The position numbers and the translations under genes are program-made. The notes beneath the pieces were generated by a model, which did not search any database, was not told where the DNA came from, and was given only the letters and a program-made list of their open reading frames with translations. From Streptomyces tagetis (GTDB taxonomy: Bacteria > Actinomycetota > Actinomycetes > Streptomycetales > Streptomycetaceae): DNA of 64,000 bases. Below, piece by piece: positions 55,101 through 64,000 of the stretch (the stretch's first letter is position 1; the number at the start of each line of letters is the position of its first letter). The stretch spans positions 310,001 through 374,000 of the forward strand of contig NZ_JAGPNL010000002.1 of the NCBI RefSeq assembly GCF_018069565.1. Direction: 5' to 3'.

Positions 55101-58100
55101 AGGTCGTCGACCTCGTCCTCGCCGCCGACGACGGCCGGATCACGGCCCGGGTCGACGGACTCGTCGTCCGCCCCGTGGCCGGCTCCGGCCACGAGGTCGT
55201 CACGCTCCACCCGCGATGGGTGCCGGCCCCGCTGCCCGCCCCCGCCGGACGGCCGCCGCGCACCGTCCTCGTCCTCGCCGGCGACGACTCCCTCCCCGAC
55301 GCGCTCGGTGCCGAACTGGCCCCGGGGACACGGCTCGTACGGCTGCTGCCGGGGGAGGGCTTCCGGCAGGACGGCGCGGACCGCTACGTCCTCGACCCCG
55401 CCGACACCGACCACCACGCGCGGCTCCTGGACGCCCTGGCCGAGCCCGGCTCGGCCGGGCCGCCCTACGACGCCGTCCTCCACGCCTGGACCTCCGCTCC
55501 GCCCGCCACCGGCGCCGCGGTGACCGACGGGGAACTGGAGCGGGGCTTCCACGCCCTGCGCGCACTCGCCTCCGCCTTGGCCCGCCGGGCCCCCGGCGCG
55601 TCCGTACGCCTGGTCTCCCTCGCCCCGGCCGGGGCACCCGCCCGCACCGCCCTGGGCGGCTTCTGCCGGTCGGTCGCCGCCGAGCACCCCGCCTACGCCT
55701 TCACCACCCTCACCCTGCCCGCGCCCCCGGCCGGAACCGGCCCCCGCCCGCGGGACGTCCGGCGCATCGCCGCGGAACTCACCGCCCCCGTCCCCGGCGG
55801 CGAGGAGATCCGCTACGACGCCGCCGGCACCCGGCAGGCCCGCCGGCTCACCGAGGCCACCGGCCCGGCCCCGGCCGCCACACCCCGGCTGCGCACCCAC
55901 GGCGTGTACCTGGTGACCGGCGCGCTCGGCGGACTCGGCCGCCCCCTCGCCCGCCATCTCGCCCGCCACTGGCAGGCCCGCCTCGTCCTGGCCGGACGCT
56001 CCCCGCTCGACGCGGACGCCGAGGCGTTCCTGCGGGAGCTGGAGGAGGCCGGCGGCCGGGCCGTGTACGTGGCCGCCGACTGCGCCACCGAGGACGGCGC
56101 CCGCCGCCTGGCCGAGGAGGCACGGACCCGGTACGGCCGGCTCGACGGCGTCCTGCACCTCGCCGGGGTCCTGCGCGACGGGCTCGTCGCCCGCAAGACG
56201 CGCGACGAGGCGGACGCGGTCCTCGGGCCCAAGGTCCGGGGCGCCCACCACCTCGACCGGGCCACCCGCCACGACCCGCTCGACTTCTTCGCCCTCTTCT
56301 CCTCCGCGAGCGGCGTGACGGGCGTCGCCGGACAGACCGACTACGCCTTCGCCAACGCCTTCCTCGACGGATTCGCCGACTGGCGCGAGGAGCACCGCCG
56401 CGCCGGCGACCGCTCGGGGACCACCCTCTCCGTCGCCTGGCCGCTCTGGGAGGCGGGCGGCATGGACGTCGACGAGCGGGCCAGGCGCTGGATCGAGGAG
56501 CACCTCGGCTGGGTGCCGCTGCCCCTCGACACGGGCCTGCGGCTCCTCGCCACGCTGCTCGGCGGCGACCACACCCGGGCCGCCGTCTTCCACGGCCGCC
56601 GCCCGGCCATCCTGCGCGCCCTCGGCCCGGCGGCGGCCGGTGAGCCCGCGCCGGAACCGGAGCCGGACTCCGCCGGGGCGGACGGCCCCCGCCCCGCCGC
56701 CCCGGGAGCGGCGGCCGAACGCGGGCTGCTCGACCGGCTCACCCGACTGGTCGCGGACGAGCTGAAGACGCCGGTGTCCCGGATGGACCCCCGGACCCCG
56801 TTCGAACGGTACGGGCTCGAATCCGTGATGGTCATGAACGTCACCCGCGCCCTGGAGGACACCTTCGGCCCCCTGCCCAAGACCCTCTTCTTCGAGCACC
56901 GGTGCCTGGCCGACCTCTGCCGGCACCTCGCCGAGACCCACCCGGCCGAGGTCGCCGCCCACTTCGGGCCGCCCGGGGCGCCACCGGGGGCGGTGCCCGC
57001 GATCACGCCGGCACCGCGGGCGGTGCCCGCCACCACGCCTCGTACGCCGACCGCCACGGCTTCCACCGCCGCCGCCGAGACCCCCGCCCGAGCCCTCGCC
57101 CCGCCCCCCGCCCCGGCCTCTGCCGTGCGGGACGAGCCGCTGGCCATCGTCGGTGTCAGCGGGCGGTACCCGATGGCCGACACCCTGGAGGAGTTCTGGC
57201 GCAACCTGCGCGAGGGCCGGGACTGCGTCACCGAGGTGCCCCGCTCCCGCTGGGACCACGACCGCTACTTCGCCCCCGACGCGGACCGCCCCGGCACCAC
57301 GTACGCCAAGTGGGGCGGCTTCCTCGACGACGTCGACCGCTTCGACCCGCTCTTCTTCGCCATCCCGCCCCGCGAGGCCCGGATGATGGACCCCCAGGAG
57401 AGGCTCTTCCTCCAGGCCGCCTGGCACGCCCTGGAGGACGCCGGACACGCCCGCTCCGTACCGGGCGGCCGGAAGATCGGCGTCTACGTCGGCGTCATGT
57501 ACGCCCAGTACCAGCTCTACGGCGCCGATCCCGCCCTCCAGAGCCGCGGCTTCGTACCGGGCTCCCTGTCGGCGTCCGTCGCCAACCGGGTCTCCTACGC
57601 GCTCGGCCTCACCGGGCCCAGCGTCGCCCTGGACACCATGTGCTCGGCCTCCCTGACCGCCCTGCACCTGGCCTGCGCGGGCATCCGCCTCGGCGACTGC
57701 GACGCGGCCCTGGTCGGCGGCGTCAACGCCATCCTCCACCCCAACCGCTACCTCCAGCTCGCCCAGTCCCGCTTCGCGTCGAGCGACGGCCGCTGCCGCA
57801 GCTTCGGCGAGGGCGGCGACGGCTACGTACCCGGCGAGGGCGTGGGCGCCCTGCTGGTGAAGCCGCTGAGCCGGGCGGAGGCCGACGGCGACCACATCCA
57901 CGCCGTCATCCGCGGCACGGCCGTCAACCACGGCGGACGCAGCAACGGCTTCACCGTGCCCACCCCCGCCGCCCAGGCCGAGGTGATCGGCGAGGCGCTG
58001 CGCCGCTCCGGCGTCGCACCGGGCGACATCGGGTACGTCGAGGCGCACGGCACCGGCACCGCCCTCGGCGACCCGATCGAGATCGCCGGGCTCGGCCGCG

Positions 58101-61100
58101 CCTTCCGGAGCGCCACACCCGCGGGCACCGGCACGGCACCGGTCCCCATCGGCTCGGTGAAGTCGAACATCGGCCACCTGGAGTCGGCCGCCGGGATCGC
58201 CGCGCTCACCAAGGTGCTGCTCCAGTTCCGGCACCGCGCCCTGGTGCCGTCCCTCCACGCCGACCCGCCCAACCCGCACGTCGACTTCGGCGACGGGCCC
58301 TTCCACGTACAGCGCGCCCACGCGCCCTGGCCGGCCCGCGCCGCCGGCCTGCCGCGCCTCGCCGCCGTCAGCTCCTTCGGCGCGGGCGGCTCCAACGCCC
58401 ACGTCATCCTCCAGGAGTACGCCGCCCCGCCCACCACGACCCGGAGCACCGCACCAAAGACCGGGCAGGACGCCGAACTGGTCGTGCTCTCCGCCCGGAC
58501 GGAACCCCAGCTCCGCGCCCTCGCGGGCAGTCTGGCCGAGGCGGTCCGCCCGCGCCGCGCCCCGGCGGCCCCGTTCACCGGGTCCCCGCACACGGCCCCC
58601 CTGCTCGCCACGGTGGCCGAGATCCTCGGCGTCCCCGTGGACAGCGTCGACCCGGACGAGGACCTGGAGACCCTGGGCTTCGACCCGGTCACCCTGGCCG
58701 AACTGGGCGACCGCCTCCGCGCCGCCTCCGGCGACACCGCCACGGCGCCCGTGCCGGCCGGGCACCACCGGCTCCGCGACCTCGCCGCCCCCACGGCGGG
58801 TGGCCCTGAGGGCCCGGACGGGGAGCCACGCGCGCCGCACCGGCTGCGCGACATCGCCTTCACCCTCGCGGCGGGCCGCGAGCCGCAGAGCGAACGGCTC
58901 GCCCTCGTCGTCACCGGTGTACGGGAACTCGCCTCCCTGCTGGGAGAGTTCGCGGACGGCAAGGAGCCCGCGGCGGCGTATCGCGGCACCGCCGACGGAC
59001 AGGGCGGGCTCCTCGCCGAACTCCTCGACGGGCAGGAGGGGGCGTCCTTCCTCTCGTCCCTCCGGCGGACCGGCGACCTGGACCGGCTGGCCCGGCTGTG
59101 GGCGGCGGGCCTCGACGCGGCGGGCGTACCCGAGGCGCGGCACGACGCCCGGCGCGTGCCGCTGCCCGGCTACCCCTTCGCCCGGGAGCGGTACTGGGTG
59201 CCCGACACTTCCGGCACTCCCGGCACTCCCGGCGTCCCCGAGGGCCATCCCGGTTCGCGGAGCGTGCCCGGGACGCCCACGCCTCAGGGGCCCGTGCCGG
59301 TGACGGCGCCCGTTCCCGTGCCCGTACCCGTGCCCGAGGCGGAGGCCGTGGTGCCGGTGAAGGGGCCGGACCTCGCGGCCGTACGCGCGGTGGTGGCCGG
59401 GGCGATGGCGACCGTACTGGAGGTGCCCGCCGAGGAGTTCCAGCCCGACGTGCCGCACTCCGACTTCGGCGTCGACTCCGTGCTCGCGGTGGAGATCGTC
59501 GAGCGGATCAACCGGGAACTGGACACCGACCTCCGCCCGACCGACTTCTTCAACTACCCGACCCTGCGCAAGCTCGCGGAGCACGTGGGGGAGAAGGCGG
59601 GGACCGGCCGCGACGGTGACCCCGGGGGGCCGGGCGAGCCCCGCGGCGGCGCCCCCGTCGCACCGGAACCTCCGGCTCCGCCCCCCGTTGCCGCACCCGG
59701 ACCGACGCGTGCCGCCCTCCTGACCGCCCCCCGGGACCCCGACGACCGGCCCGCCCCCGCTCCGGCCGCTGCCCTCGCCGGTCCGCACGACGTCGCCGTC
59801 ATCGGCATGTCCGGCCGTTTCGCGGACGCCGCCGACCTGGACGAGCTGTGGGCCAACCTCGCCGCCGGGCGCGACTCCGTCCGGGAGATCCCGCCGCACC
59901 GCTGGGACGTCGGCGCGCACTGGGACCCCGACCCGGCCGCACCCGGCAAGACGTACGGCAAGTGGGGGTCCGTGCTCGACGGCATCGACCGCTTCGACCC
60001 CGACTTCTTCGGCATCTCGCCCCGCGAGGCCCGGCTGATGGACCCGCAGCAGCGGCTGTTCCTGATGGAGGCGTGGCGGGCGATCGAGGACGCCGGGTAC
60101 GGCGACCGGACGCTCGACGGGCTGGAGTGCCCGGTGGTCGTCGGCACCTCGATGGGCGACTACCACCACCTGCTGCGCCAACGGGGCGTGCCCGTCGAGG
60201 GGTACACCTTCATGGGCACCCACCCCGCGGTGCTCTCCTCGCGGCTCTCCTACCACCTCAACCTCAAGGGCGCGAGCCTCGCGGTGGACACCTCGTGCTC
60301 CTCCTCCCTCATGGCCGTCCACCTGGCCTGCGAGGCGATCCGCGAGGGCCGCGGCGAACTCGCCCTGGCCGGCGGCGTGGCCGCCCTCTCCACCCCCGAA
60401 CTGCACATCCTGGCCAGCAAGGCCGGGATGCTCTCACCGCGCGGGCGCTGCCGCCCTTTCGACGACGGCGCCGACGGGTTCGTACCCGGCGAGGGCGTCG
60501 GCGTGGTGCTGCTCAAGCGGCTGGACAGCGCCCTGCGCGACGGCGACCACGTCCACGGCGTCATCGCCGCCACCGGGGCCAACCAGGACGGCCGGACCAG
60601 CGGCATCACCGCGCCCAGCGCCCCCGCGCAGAGCGCGCTGCTCACCTCCGTCTACGAGCGGTTCGGCATCGACCCCGCCCGGATCGGCTACGTGGAGTGC
60701 CACGGCACCGGCACGCGGCTGGGCGACCCCATCGAGATCGAGGCGCTCACGGAAGCCTTCCGCGCCTTCACCGCGCGCCGGGGCTTCTGCGCGGTCGGCT
60801 CCGTCAAGTCCAACCTCGGCCACACCCTGACCGCCTCCGGTGTCGCGGGCCTGCTCAAGGCCCTGTTGTCCCTGAAGCACGGCAAGCTCGCGCCCACCGC
60901 GCACTTCCGGACGCCGAACCGGCACATCCCCTTCGCGGAGAGCCCCTTCTACGTCAGCGAGACGCTGCGCGACTGGCCTGCCGAGCCGGGCTCGCCCCGG
61001 TACGCGGCGGTGAGTTCCTTCGGTTTCAGCGGCACCAATGTGCACGCCGTGGTGCGGGAGGCCCCGCCGGGGCTGCCGCGTCCGCCGCAGGAGCCGGGCC

Positions 61101-64000
61101 GGCCCCGGCTGGTCCCGGTGTCCGCCAAGAGCGGGCCGGCGCTGGAGGAGCGGCTGTCGGAGCTGTCGGCGTGGCTGGAGCGGCACGGCCGGGACCACGA
61201 ATGGCGGGACATCGCGCACACCCTCGGCGTGGGGCGGTCCGCCTTCCCGGTGCGGGCGGCCTTCGTCGCCCGGAGCGCGGACGAACTCCGCGAGCGGATC
61301 GCCGCGTGGCGGCGTGCGGGCGGCCCTGCCCGCACCACTCCCGGTGAGGGCCGTACCGGCGAACTGGAGCGGCTGGCCGAGGAGTTCGTGAACGGCGGCA
61401 GCGTCGACCGGGAGCTGGCCGGCGGAGACGACCACGGACGCCGTATCCCGCTGCCCACGTACCCCTTCGCCCGGGAGAGCTACTGGGTGCCGACCGCTCC
61501 CGGCTCCTCCACCGCACCGGGGGCCGCCGGGTCCGCCCCCGCACCGGCGCTCGCGGAGCCCACGGCGGGGGAGAAGGTCTTCCCCCACACCCTGACCCCG
61601 GAACAGCCTCTCGTCCGCGACCACGTGGTGGCCGGGAAGCCGCTGCTGCCCGCCGCGGGACACCTCTCCCTGCTGCACCGGGCGGTCCTGGAGCTGCTGG
61701 GCGACGTGCCGGTCACCGTGACCCGCGCGGTCTGGCTGCGCCCCTTCCACGTCACCCGGGAGCTGACCGCCGAGGTGTGCCTCACCGCCGCCGACGACGG
61801 CGGGTACGCCTTCGAGGTGCGTGGCCCGGACGACGACGGCACGGTCCGCACCTTCAGCCGCGGCGGCCTGCGGACCGGCGCCGGACCCGACGACCGCACC
61901 GACCTGGACGCCGTGCGGGCCCGCTGCGCCACCCCTGGTTCCGTGACGGAGCACTACGCCCGGTTCGACCGCATGGGCGTCCGGTACGGGCCGCGTTTCC
62001 GCACCGTCACCGGCATCCACGCCGGGGCCGGGGAGGGCCTGGTCGCCCTCGCCCACGAGGAGACCGGACCGCGGTTGCCCGCCGGGGTGATGGACGGGGC
62101 CGTCCAGGCGGTCGCCGCGATCCAGCCGGAGGGGGACGGGCGGCGTCCGCTGGTGCCGTTCTCGATGGCGGCCGTGCGGCTGCTGCGGCCCGTACCGGCC
62201 GCCGGCTGGGCCCACGTCCGGCAGACCGGCGAGCAGGAGTGCGACGTCACCGTCACCGACGCCGACGGCCGGCCCTGCGTGATCGTCGAGGGCCTCTCCT
62301 ACCGGGAGCTGCGCGAACCCGTCCCGCTGCGCCTCCTGGAACCGGTCTGGCGGGAAGCGGCCCCGGAGGAGACACCGCAGGCCACGCCCGCCCGGCGGGT
62401 GTGGGTGGTCGCGCCGCCCCGGGACCACGGCCTCGCCGACCGCCTCGCCGCCCACCACCGCGACGCCGACGTACGCGTCCTGCGCCTCGACCGGGACGGC
62501 CGCTGGGCCACGGCGACCGACGGCCTCCCCGACCCCGAACGGGTCTACTTCCTCGGCGCCCTCGGCACGGACGCCGACGACACCACCTCCCCCGAGGGCC
62601 TGGAGGACGCCCTGGACCTGGGCATCCGCTCCCTGGTCCGCCTGGTCGGGGTGCTCCTGCGCGGCAACCCCGGCGACCGGCCCCTCGACCTGGTCGCGGT
62701 GACCGCCGACGGCCACGCCCCCGACGGTGGGGCCAGGCCCCGGCCCGCGGCGGCGGCCCTGTCCGGGCTCTGCCGCTCGCTGGCCAAGGAGTACCCCGGC
62801 TGGCGGGTCGGCTGCGTCGACACCACCCGCCGCGAACTGACCGGACCGCGAGCCGACGCGGTCGCCCGTGCCGTCGCCGAGGACCCAGGCCATCCGGACG
62901 GCAACGAGACCGTCCTGCGCGACGGACGGCGTCTGCGCCGGGCCCTGCGGGTCACCGACGCCGCCCCGCCCGGGGCACCGCCGTTCCGCCCCGGCGGCAC
63001 CTACCTGATCCTCGGCGGCGCCGGGGGCATCGGCGCGGTCACCGCCCGCCACCTCGCCCGCCGGGCCGGGGCCAACGTCGCCCTGCTCGGCCGGCGCCCC
63101 GCCACACCCGAGGTCGACGAGGAGCTGCGGGCCATCGAGGCGGCGGGCGGACACGCCCTGTACGTCCAGGCCGACGCGACCGACGCCGACTCGTTGTCGG
63201 CCGCCGTCGCCGCGGTCAAGCGCCGGTTCGGGCCCGTCCACGGCGCCTTCCACTCCGCGCTCGTCCTCGCGGACGCGCGCCTCGCCGACATGGAGGAGGG
63301 TGCCTTCGAGGCGGTGCTCGCGCCGAAGACGCGGGGCTCGCTGCTGCTCGCCGAGGCGCTGCGCGAGGAGCCGCTGGACTTCCTCGTGCTGTACTCCTCG
63401 GCGCAGTCCTTCAGCGGCAACGCCGGGCAGTCCAACTACGCCGCCGCCTCGGCCTTCCAGGACGCCTTCGGCGCGGCGCTCGCGGCCGACGGCCGTCCCG
63501 TGCACGTCGTCGACTGGGGGTACTGGGGCGAGGTCGGGGTGGTCGCCAAGGCGGGCTACCGGCGCCGCATGCGGGCCCTCGGCGTCCACTCCGTCACCCC
63601 CGACGAGGGCATGCGCGCCCTGGAGACGGTCCTCGCCCACCGCCTCGTCCAGGTCCTGCCCATCAAGGCGGAACAGCGCGTGCTGGACCGGCTCGGCGTC
63701 GTACCGGGCGGGCAGCACGAAGCGCCCCGGGCCGCTCCCGGGTCCGACGGTGTCCGCCTCCGGCAGGCCCACGACGCGCTGGACGCCCTCGGTGCCCGCA
63801 TGGTGCTCCGGGCCCTCCAGGAGCTGGGCGCCTTCCGCCACCCCGGCGAACCCTGGCCGTCCGCCGGGGAGTTGGGGATCGTGCCCGCGCACCACCGGCT
63901 GGCCGGTGCCGTCCTGGACGTCCTGGTCGCCGCCGGACACGCGGAACGCGCCGGCGGCCGGACCCGCGCGACGGACTCCGTGACCGGCCTCGCGGGCCGT
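51749..64000 (+). CDS. Trans-AT polyketide synthase 2 (partial, continues beyond window)
   Basis: The frame opens at TTG 51749, preceded by GGAGG, overlapping the end of PKS 1 by 11 bases, and is open to the edge (about 4,080 residues seen). Order: docking segment, ACP4; KS5-DH5-KR5-ACP5; KS6-(ACP remnant)-ACP6; KS7-DH7-KR7 and the beginning of an MT. KS Cys residues are 350, 1965 and 2850. ACP Ser residues are 86, 1692 and 2577. DH His residues are 829 and 3292. No AT domain is present. KS5 and KS6 have DTMCSSS and DTMCSAS instead of DTACSSS, a variant known in trans-AT KS. The short N-terminal segment and ACP4 finish module 4 of PKS 1. Confidence 0.92.
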   Translation, partial: MQNDATGRKALLSGIRSGAIGVEEAARLLTSARTDPPGDAPAPPEPGTAPAAHLVEWLRRLVADEARIPVDTVEADASLDRYGFDSVMALNVVRALEPRFGTLPATLLFEHQTVSALAGHLTATHPEAVAGLLPPAGPDVRTDAPADARTGTRTGVRTGTGPVSEAAPAPDPGRSRRTGETRIAVVGISGRFPGAENLDAFWENLRDGRDCVTEIPADRWDHARYFDPRPGVPGKSYTKWGGFLDGVDTFDAGFFHISPREAERMDPQERLLLQEVWHALEDGGLTRARLAGTAVGVYVGVMYSQYQLLQAEQASRGNPLHLGSSYASLANRLSHFFDFRGPSMAVDTMCSSSLTAIHLACEALVRGDLHAAVAGGVNLTLHPAKHVDLSQGRYASSDGRCRSFGEGGDGYVPGEGVGAVVLKRLDDALADGDRVHAVIRGSALAHGGKTNGYTVPNPGEQARLIAEACLRAGIAPRDLGFVEAHGTGTSLGDPIEIRALARALGRRPEGRPPCAIGSVKSNIGHLEGAAGIAGLAKVILQLRHRRLVPSLHAEPVNAHIDFDAAGLRLQRTLEEWPALTDDQGAALPRLAGISSFGAGGANAHLVVEEPPAPRPVPPAATGGPHLVVVSAPGAERLRAQAAALAAHTARHHATGTDEDAAWLAGAAHTLRQGRQAFEHRLALVVRDTGELAARLQDFADQGSGDGIVLGTAAPAPAGTDPVPARPDGLDEAARRWVRGEPVDWSALDTPAPPRVGLPGYPFLPERHWPDLVDASPVPAVTAPTADSDATPRADRTTTGHPLLGRNTSVFGRQRFTTRFDSTSPWVRDHVVAGRALLPGAVVVEMVLAAAIRSGLDTPALADVVWDAPVEVESGGSTVLHVTLVSRDAGTADFTVTTAGGEDGGGPGGGPGGLPGEDGGPVHVRGRVLEGSAEAGLGTLDVAATAAACGVLLDGDACYERFDRRGLRYGPVLRVLESVRAGAGEALARLRLDPARNPEHAADGHRLHPALLDGAFQALVALDDPDAPGGARVPFAASRVRTVGSVPGSGSGSVPGSGSGSVPGSGSGSVPGSGSGSVPGSGSGSGSGAVPVPGSAPGGGCWAHVRARPGATDEQGRPQVVDLVLAADDGRITARVDGLVVRPVAGSGHEVVTLHPRWVPAPLPAPAGRPPRTVLVLAGDDSLPDALGAELAPGTRLVRLLPGEGFRQDGADRYVLDPADTDHHARLLDALAEPGSAGPPYDAVLHAWTSAPPATGAAVTDGELERGFHALRALASALARRAPGASVRLVSLAPAGAPARTALGGFCRSVAAEHPAYAFTTLTLPAPPAGTGPRPRDVRRIAAELTAPVPGGEEIRYDAAGTRQARRLTEATGPAPAATPRLRTHGVYLVTGALGGLGRPLARHLARHWQARLVLAGRSPLDADAEAFLRELEEAGGRAVYVAADCATEDGARRLAEEARTRYGRLDGVLHLAGVLRDGLVARKTRDEADAVLGPKVRGAHHLDRATRHDPLDFFALFSSASGVTGVAGQTDYAFANAFLDGFADWREEHRRAGDRSGTTLSVAWPLWEAGGMDVDERARRWIEEHLGWVPLPLDTGLRLLATLLGGDHTRAAVFHGRRPAILRALGPAAAGEPAPEPEPDSAGADGPRPAAPGAAAERGLLDRLTRLVADELKTPVSRMDPRTPFERYGLESVMVMNVTRALEDTFGPLPKTLFFEHRCLADLCRHLAETHPAEVAAHFGPPGAPPGAVPAITPAPRAVPATTPRTPTATASTAAAETPARALAPPPAPASAVRDEPLAIVGVSGRYPMADTLEEFWRNLREGRDCVTEVPRSRWDHDRYFAPDADRPGTTYAKWGGFLDDVDRFDPLFFAIPPREARMMDPQERLFLQAAWHALEDAGHARSVPGGRKIGVYVGVMYAQYQLYGADPALQSRGFVPGSLSASVANRVSYALGLTGPSVALDTMCSASLTALHLACAGIRLGDCDAALVGGVNAILHPNRYLQLAQSRFASSDGRCRSFGEGGDGYVPGEGVGALLVKPLSRAEADGDHIHAVIRGTAVNHGGRSNGFTVPTPAAQAEVIGEALRRSGVAPGDIGYVEAHGTGTALGDPIEIAGLGRAFRSATPAGTGTAPVPIGSVKSNIGHLESAAGIAALTKVLLQFRHRALVPSLHADPPNPHVDFGDGPFHVQRAHAPWPARAAGLPRLAAVSSFGAGGSNAHVILQEYAAPPTTTRSTAPKTGQDAELVVLSARTEPQLRALAGSLAEAVRPRRAPAAPFTGSPHTAPLLATVAEILGVPVDSVDPDEDLETLGFDPVTLAELGDRLRAASGDTATAPVPAGHHRLRDLAAPTAGGPEGPDGEPRAPHRLRDIAFTLAAGREPQSERLALVVTGVRELASLLGEFADGKEPAAAYRGTADGQGGLLAELLDGQEGASFLSSLRRTGDLDRLARLWAAGLDAAGVPEARHDARRVPLPGYPFARERYWVPDTSGTPGTPGVPEGHPGSRSVPGTPTPQGPVPVTAPVPVPVPVPEAEAVVPVKGPDLAAVRAVVAGAMATVLEVPAEEFQPDVPHSDFGVDSVLAVEIVERINRELDTDLRPTDFFNYPTLRKLAEHVGEKAGTGRDGDPGGPGEPRGGAPVAPEPPAPPPVAAPGPTRAALLTAPRDPDDRPAPAPAAALAGPHDVAVIGMSGRFADAADLDELWANLAAGRDSVREIPPHRWDVGAHWDPDPAAPGKTYGKWGSVLDGIDRFDPDFFGISPREARLMDPQQRLFLMEAWRAIEDAGYGDRTLDGLECPVVVGTSMGDYHHLLRQRGVPVEGYTFMGTHPAVLSSRLSYHLNLKGASLAVDTSCSSSLMAVHLACEAIREGRGELALAGGVAALSTPELHILASKAGMLSPRGRCRPFDDGADGFVPGEGVGVVLLKRLDSALRDGDHVHGVIAATGANQDGRTSGITAPSAPAQSALLTSVYERFGIDPARIGYVECHGTGTRLGDPIEIEALTEAFRAFTARRGFCAVGSVKSNLGHTLTASGVAGLLKALLSLKHGKLAPTAHFRTPNRHIPFAESPFYVSETLRDWPAEPGSPRYAAVSSFGFSGTNVHAVVREAPPGLPRPPQEPGRPRLVPVSAKSGPALEERLSELSAWLERHGRDHEWRDIAHTLGVGRSAFPVRAAFVARSADELRERIAAWRRAGGPARTTPGEGRTGELERLAEEFVNGGSVDRELAGGDDHGRRIPLPTYPFARESYWVPTAPGSSTAPGAAGSAPAPALAEPTAGEKVFPHTLTPEQPLVRDHVVAGKPLLPAAGHLSLLHRAVLELLGDVPVTVTRAVWLRPFHVTRELTAEVCLTAADDGGYAFEVRGPDDDGTVRTFSRGGLRTGAGPDDRTDLDAVRARCATPGSVTEHYARFDRMGVRYGPRFRTVTGIHAGAGEGLVALAHEETGPRLPAGVMDGAVQAVAAIQPEGDGRRPLVPFSMAAVRLLRPVPAAGWAHVRQTGEQECDVTVTDADGRPCVIVEGLSYRELREPVPLRLLEPVWREAAPEETPQATPARRVWVVAPPRDHGLADRLAAHHRDADVRVLRLDRDGRWATATDGLPDPERVYFLGALGTDADDTTSPEGLEDALDLGIRSLVRLVGVLLRGNPGDRPLDLVAVTADGHAPDGGARPRPAAAALSGLCRSLAKEYPGWRVGCVDTTRRELTGPRADAVARAVAEDPGHPDGNETVLRDGRRLRRALRVTDAAPPGAPPFRPGGTYLILGGAGGIGAVTARHLARRAGANVALLGRRPATPEVDEELRAIEAAGGHALYVQADATDADSLSAAVAAVKRRFGPVHGAFHSALVLADARLADMEEGAFEAVLAPKTRGSLLLAEALREEPLDFLVLYSSAQSFSGNAGQSNYAAASAFQDAFGAALAADGRPVHVVDWGYWGEVGVVAKAGYRRRMRALGVHSVTPDEGMRALETVLAHRLVQVLPIKAEQRVLDRLGVVPGGQHEAPRAAPGSDGVRLRQAHDALDALGARMVLRALQELGAFRHPGEPWPSAGELGIVPAHHRLAGAVLDVLVAAGHAERAGGRTRATDSVTGLAGR
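52295..56950 (+). other. PKS module 5: KS5 - DH5 - KR5 - ACP5
   Basis: KS5 has DTMCSSS (Cys350), HGTGT and NIGHLE. DH5 has [11 protein letters not shown] (His829) and LLDGAFQ; its C-terminal half is interrupted by a repeat. KR5 has TGALGGLG, Tyr in GQTDYAFAN and VLRDGL. ACP5 has GLESV (Ser1692; Glu replaces Asp). Predicted product: a double bond. Confidence 0.85.
54875..54994. repeat. Five perfect tandem 24-bp repeats inside DH5
   Basis: Units start at 54875, 54899, 54923, 54947 and 54971 and are identical. They keep frame and encode the 8-residue unit GSVPGSGS. They lie between two conserved parts of DH5 (after RVRTV, before [10 protein letters not shown]). Confidence 0.95.
57140..59610 (+). 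other. PKS module 6: KS6 - ACP remnant - ACP6, no reductive domain
   Basis: KS6 has DTMCSAS (Cys1965), HGTGT and NIGHLE. A carrier-like insert (58610-58760) reads GFDPVTL, Pro2313 replacing Ser. ACP6 has GVDSV (Ser2577). With no KR or DH the beta-keto would remain unless a trans enzyme acts. Confidence 0.82.
59780..64000 (+). other. PKS module 7 (partial): KS7 - DH7 - KR7 - start of MT7
   Basis: KS7 has DTSCSSS (Cys2850), ECHGTGT and NLGHT. DH7 has [11 protein letters not shown] (His3292) and VMDGAVQ. KR7 has GGAGGIG, Tyr in GQSNYAAAS and VLADAR. From about 63760 the sequence resembles the start of MT3 ([14 protein letters not shown]), so a methyltransferase probably follows. Confidence 0.8.

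Noticed and set aside
36480..59610. Beta-branching carrier proteins
   Set aside because: None of the ACPs seen has the Trp a few residues after the active Ser that marks beta-branching.
55004..63940. Long antisense frames (55004-60406 and 60434-63940) opposite PKS 2
   Set aside because: Same codon-bias shadow; no recognisable motifs and opposite to clear KS, DH and KR domains.

Overview
The window is very GC-rich, with codon use, GTG/TTG starts and gene families (DUF6643, Rv1733c-like, TerD, ROK and DeoR regulators, SHOCT, RsbW-like ATPases) that point to the chromosome of a Streptomyces or close relative. No rRNA, tRNA, CRISPR array or insertion sequence was seen.

Bases 1-28140 look like ordinary actinomycete chromosome. 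In order they hold: a copper P-type ATPase (cut by the left edge) under a strong promoter with three CsoR-like palindromes; a DeoR regulator divergent from a two-gene sugar-phosphate operon (SIS isomerase, class II aldolase); an rRNA-methyltransferase-like protein; an AlkB-like dioxygenase; a ROK regulator; a SHOCT membrane protein; an RsbW-like kinase; a PLP-dependent cysteine-synthase-like enzyme; a second DeoR regulator; a large polytopic membrane protein with a GHSQG hydrolase motif; a beta-helix/AAA+ fusion; an Rv1733c-like protein; DUF6643 and double-TerD proteins; an HpnB-like glycosyltransferase; an Asp/Glu racemase-like enzyme; apolipoprotein N-acyltransferase; a Nudix hydrolase; and an MFS exporter with its TetR repressor.

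Bases 28625-64000 are the start of a trans-acyltransferase polyketide synthase (trans-AT PKS) cluster that continues past the right edge. The first gene encodes two acyltransferases fused to a PfaD-type enoylreductase. The two PKS genes that follow contain no functional AT, so the first gene must load extender units in trans. PKS 1 (about 6,600 residues) carries KS-KR-ACP, KS-DH-KR-ACP, KS-DH-KR-MT-ACP-ER and KS-DH. PKS 2 starts with the ACP that completes that last module, then KS-DH-KR-ACP, KS-ACP and KS-DH-KR-MT up to the edge. All three genes overlap or nearly overlap and read in one direction, so they look like one operon.

The most interesting observations are in the PKS: a Ser-less AT remnant in module 1, Ser-less carrier-protein remnants inside two KS flanking regions, an enoylreductase placed after an ACP, a split module with an altered DH motif and no KR, five perfect 24-bp repeats inside a DH, and two TTA (bldA) codons near the start of the gene that supplies all AT activity. 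I do not recognise the product. The promoters, operators and start codons given are my reading of the sequence and have not been tested.
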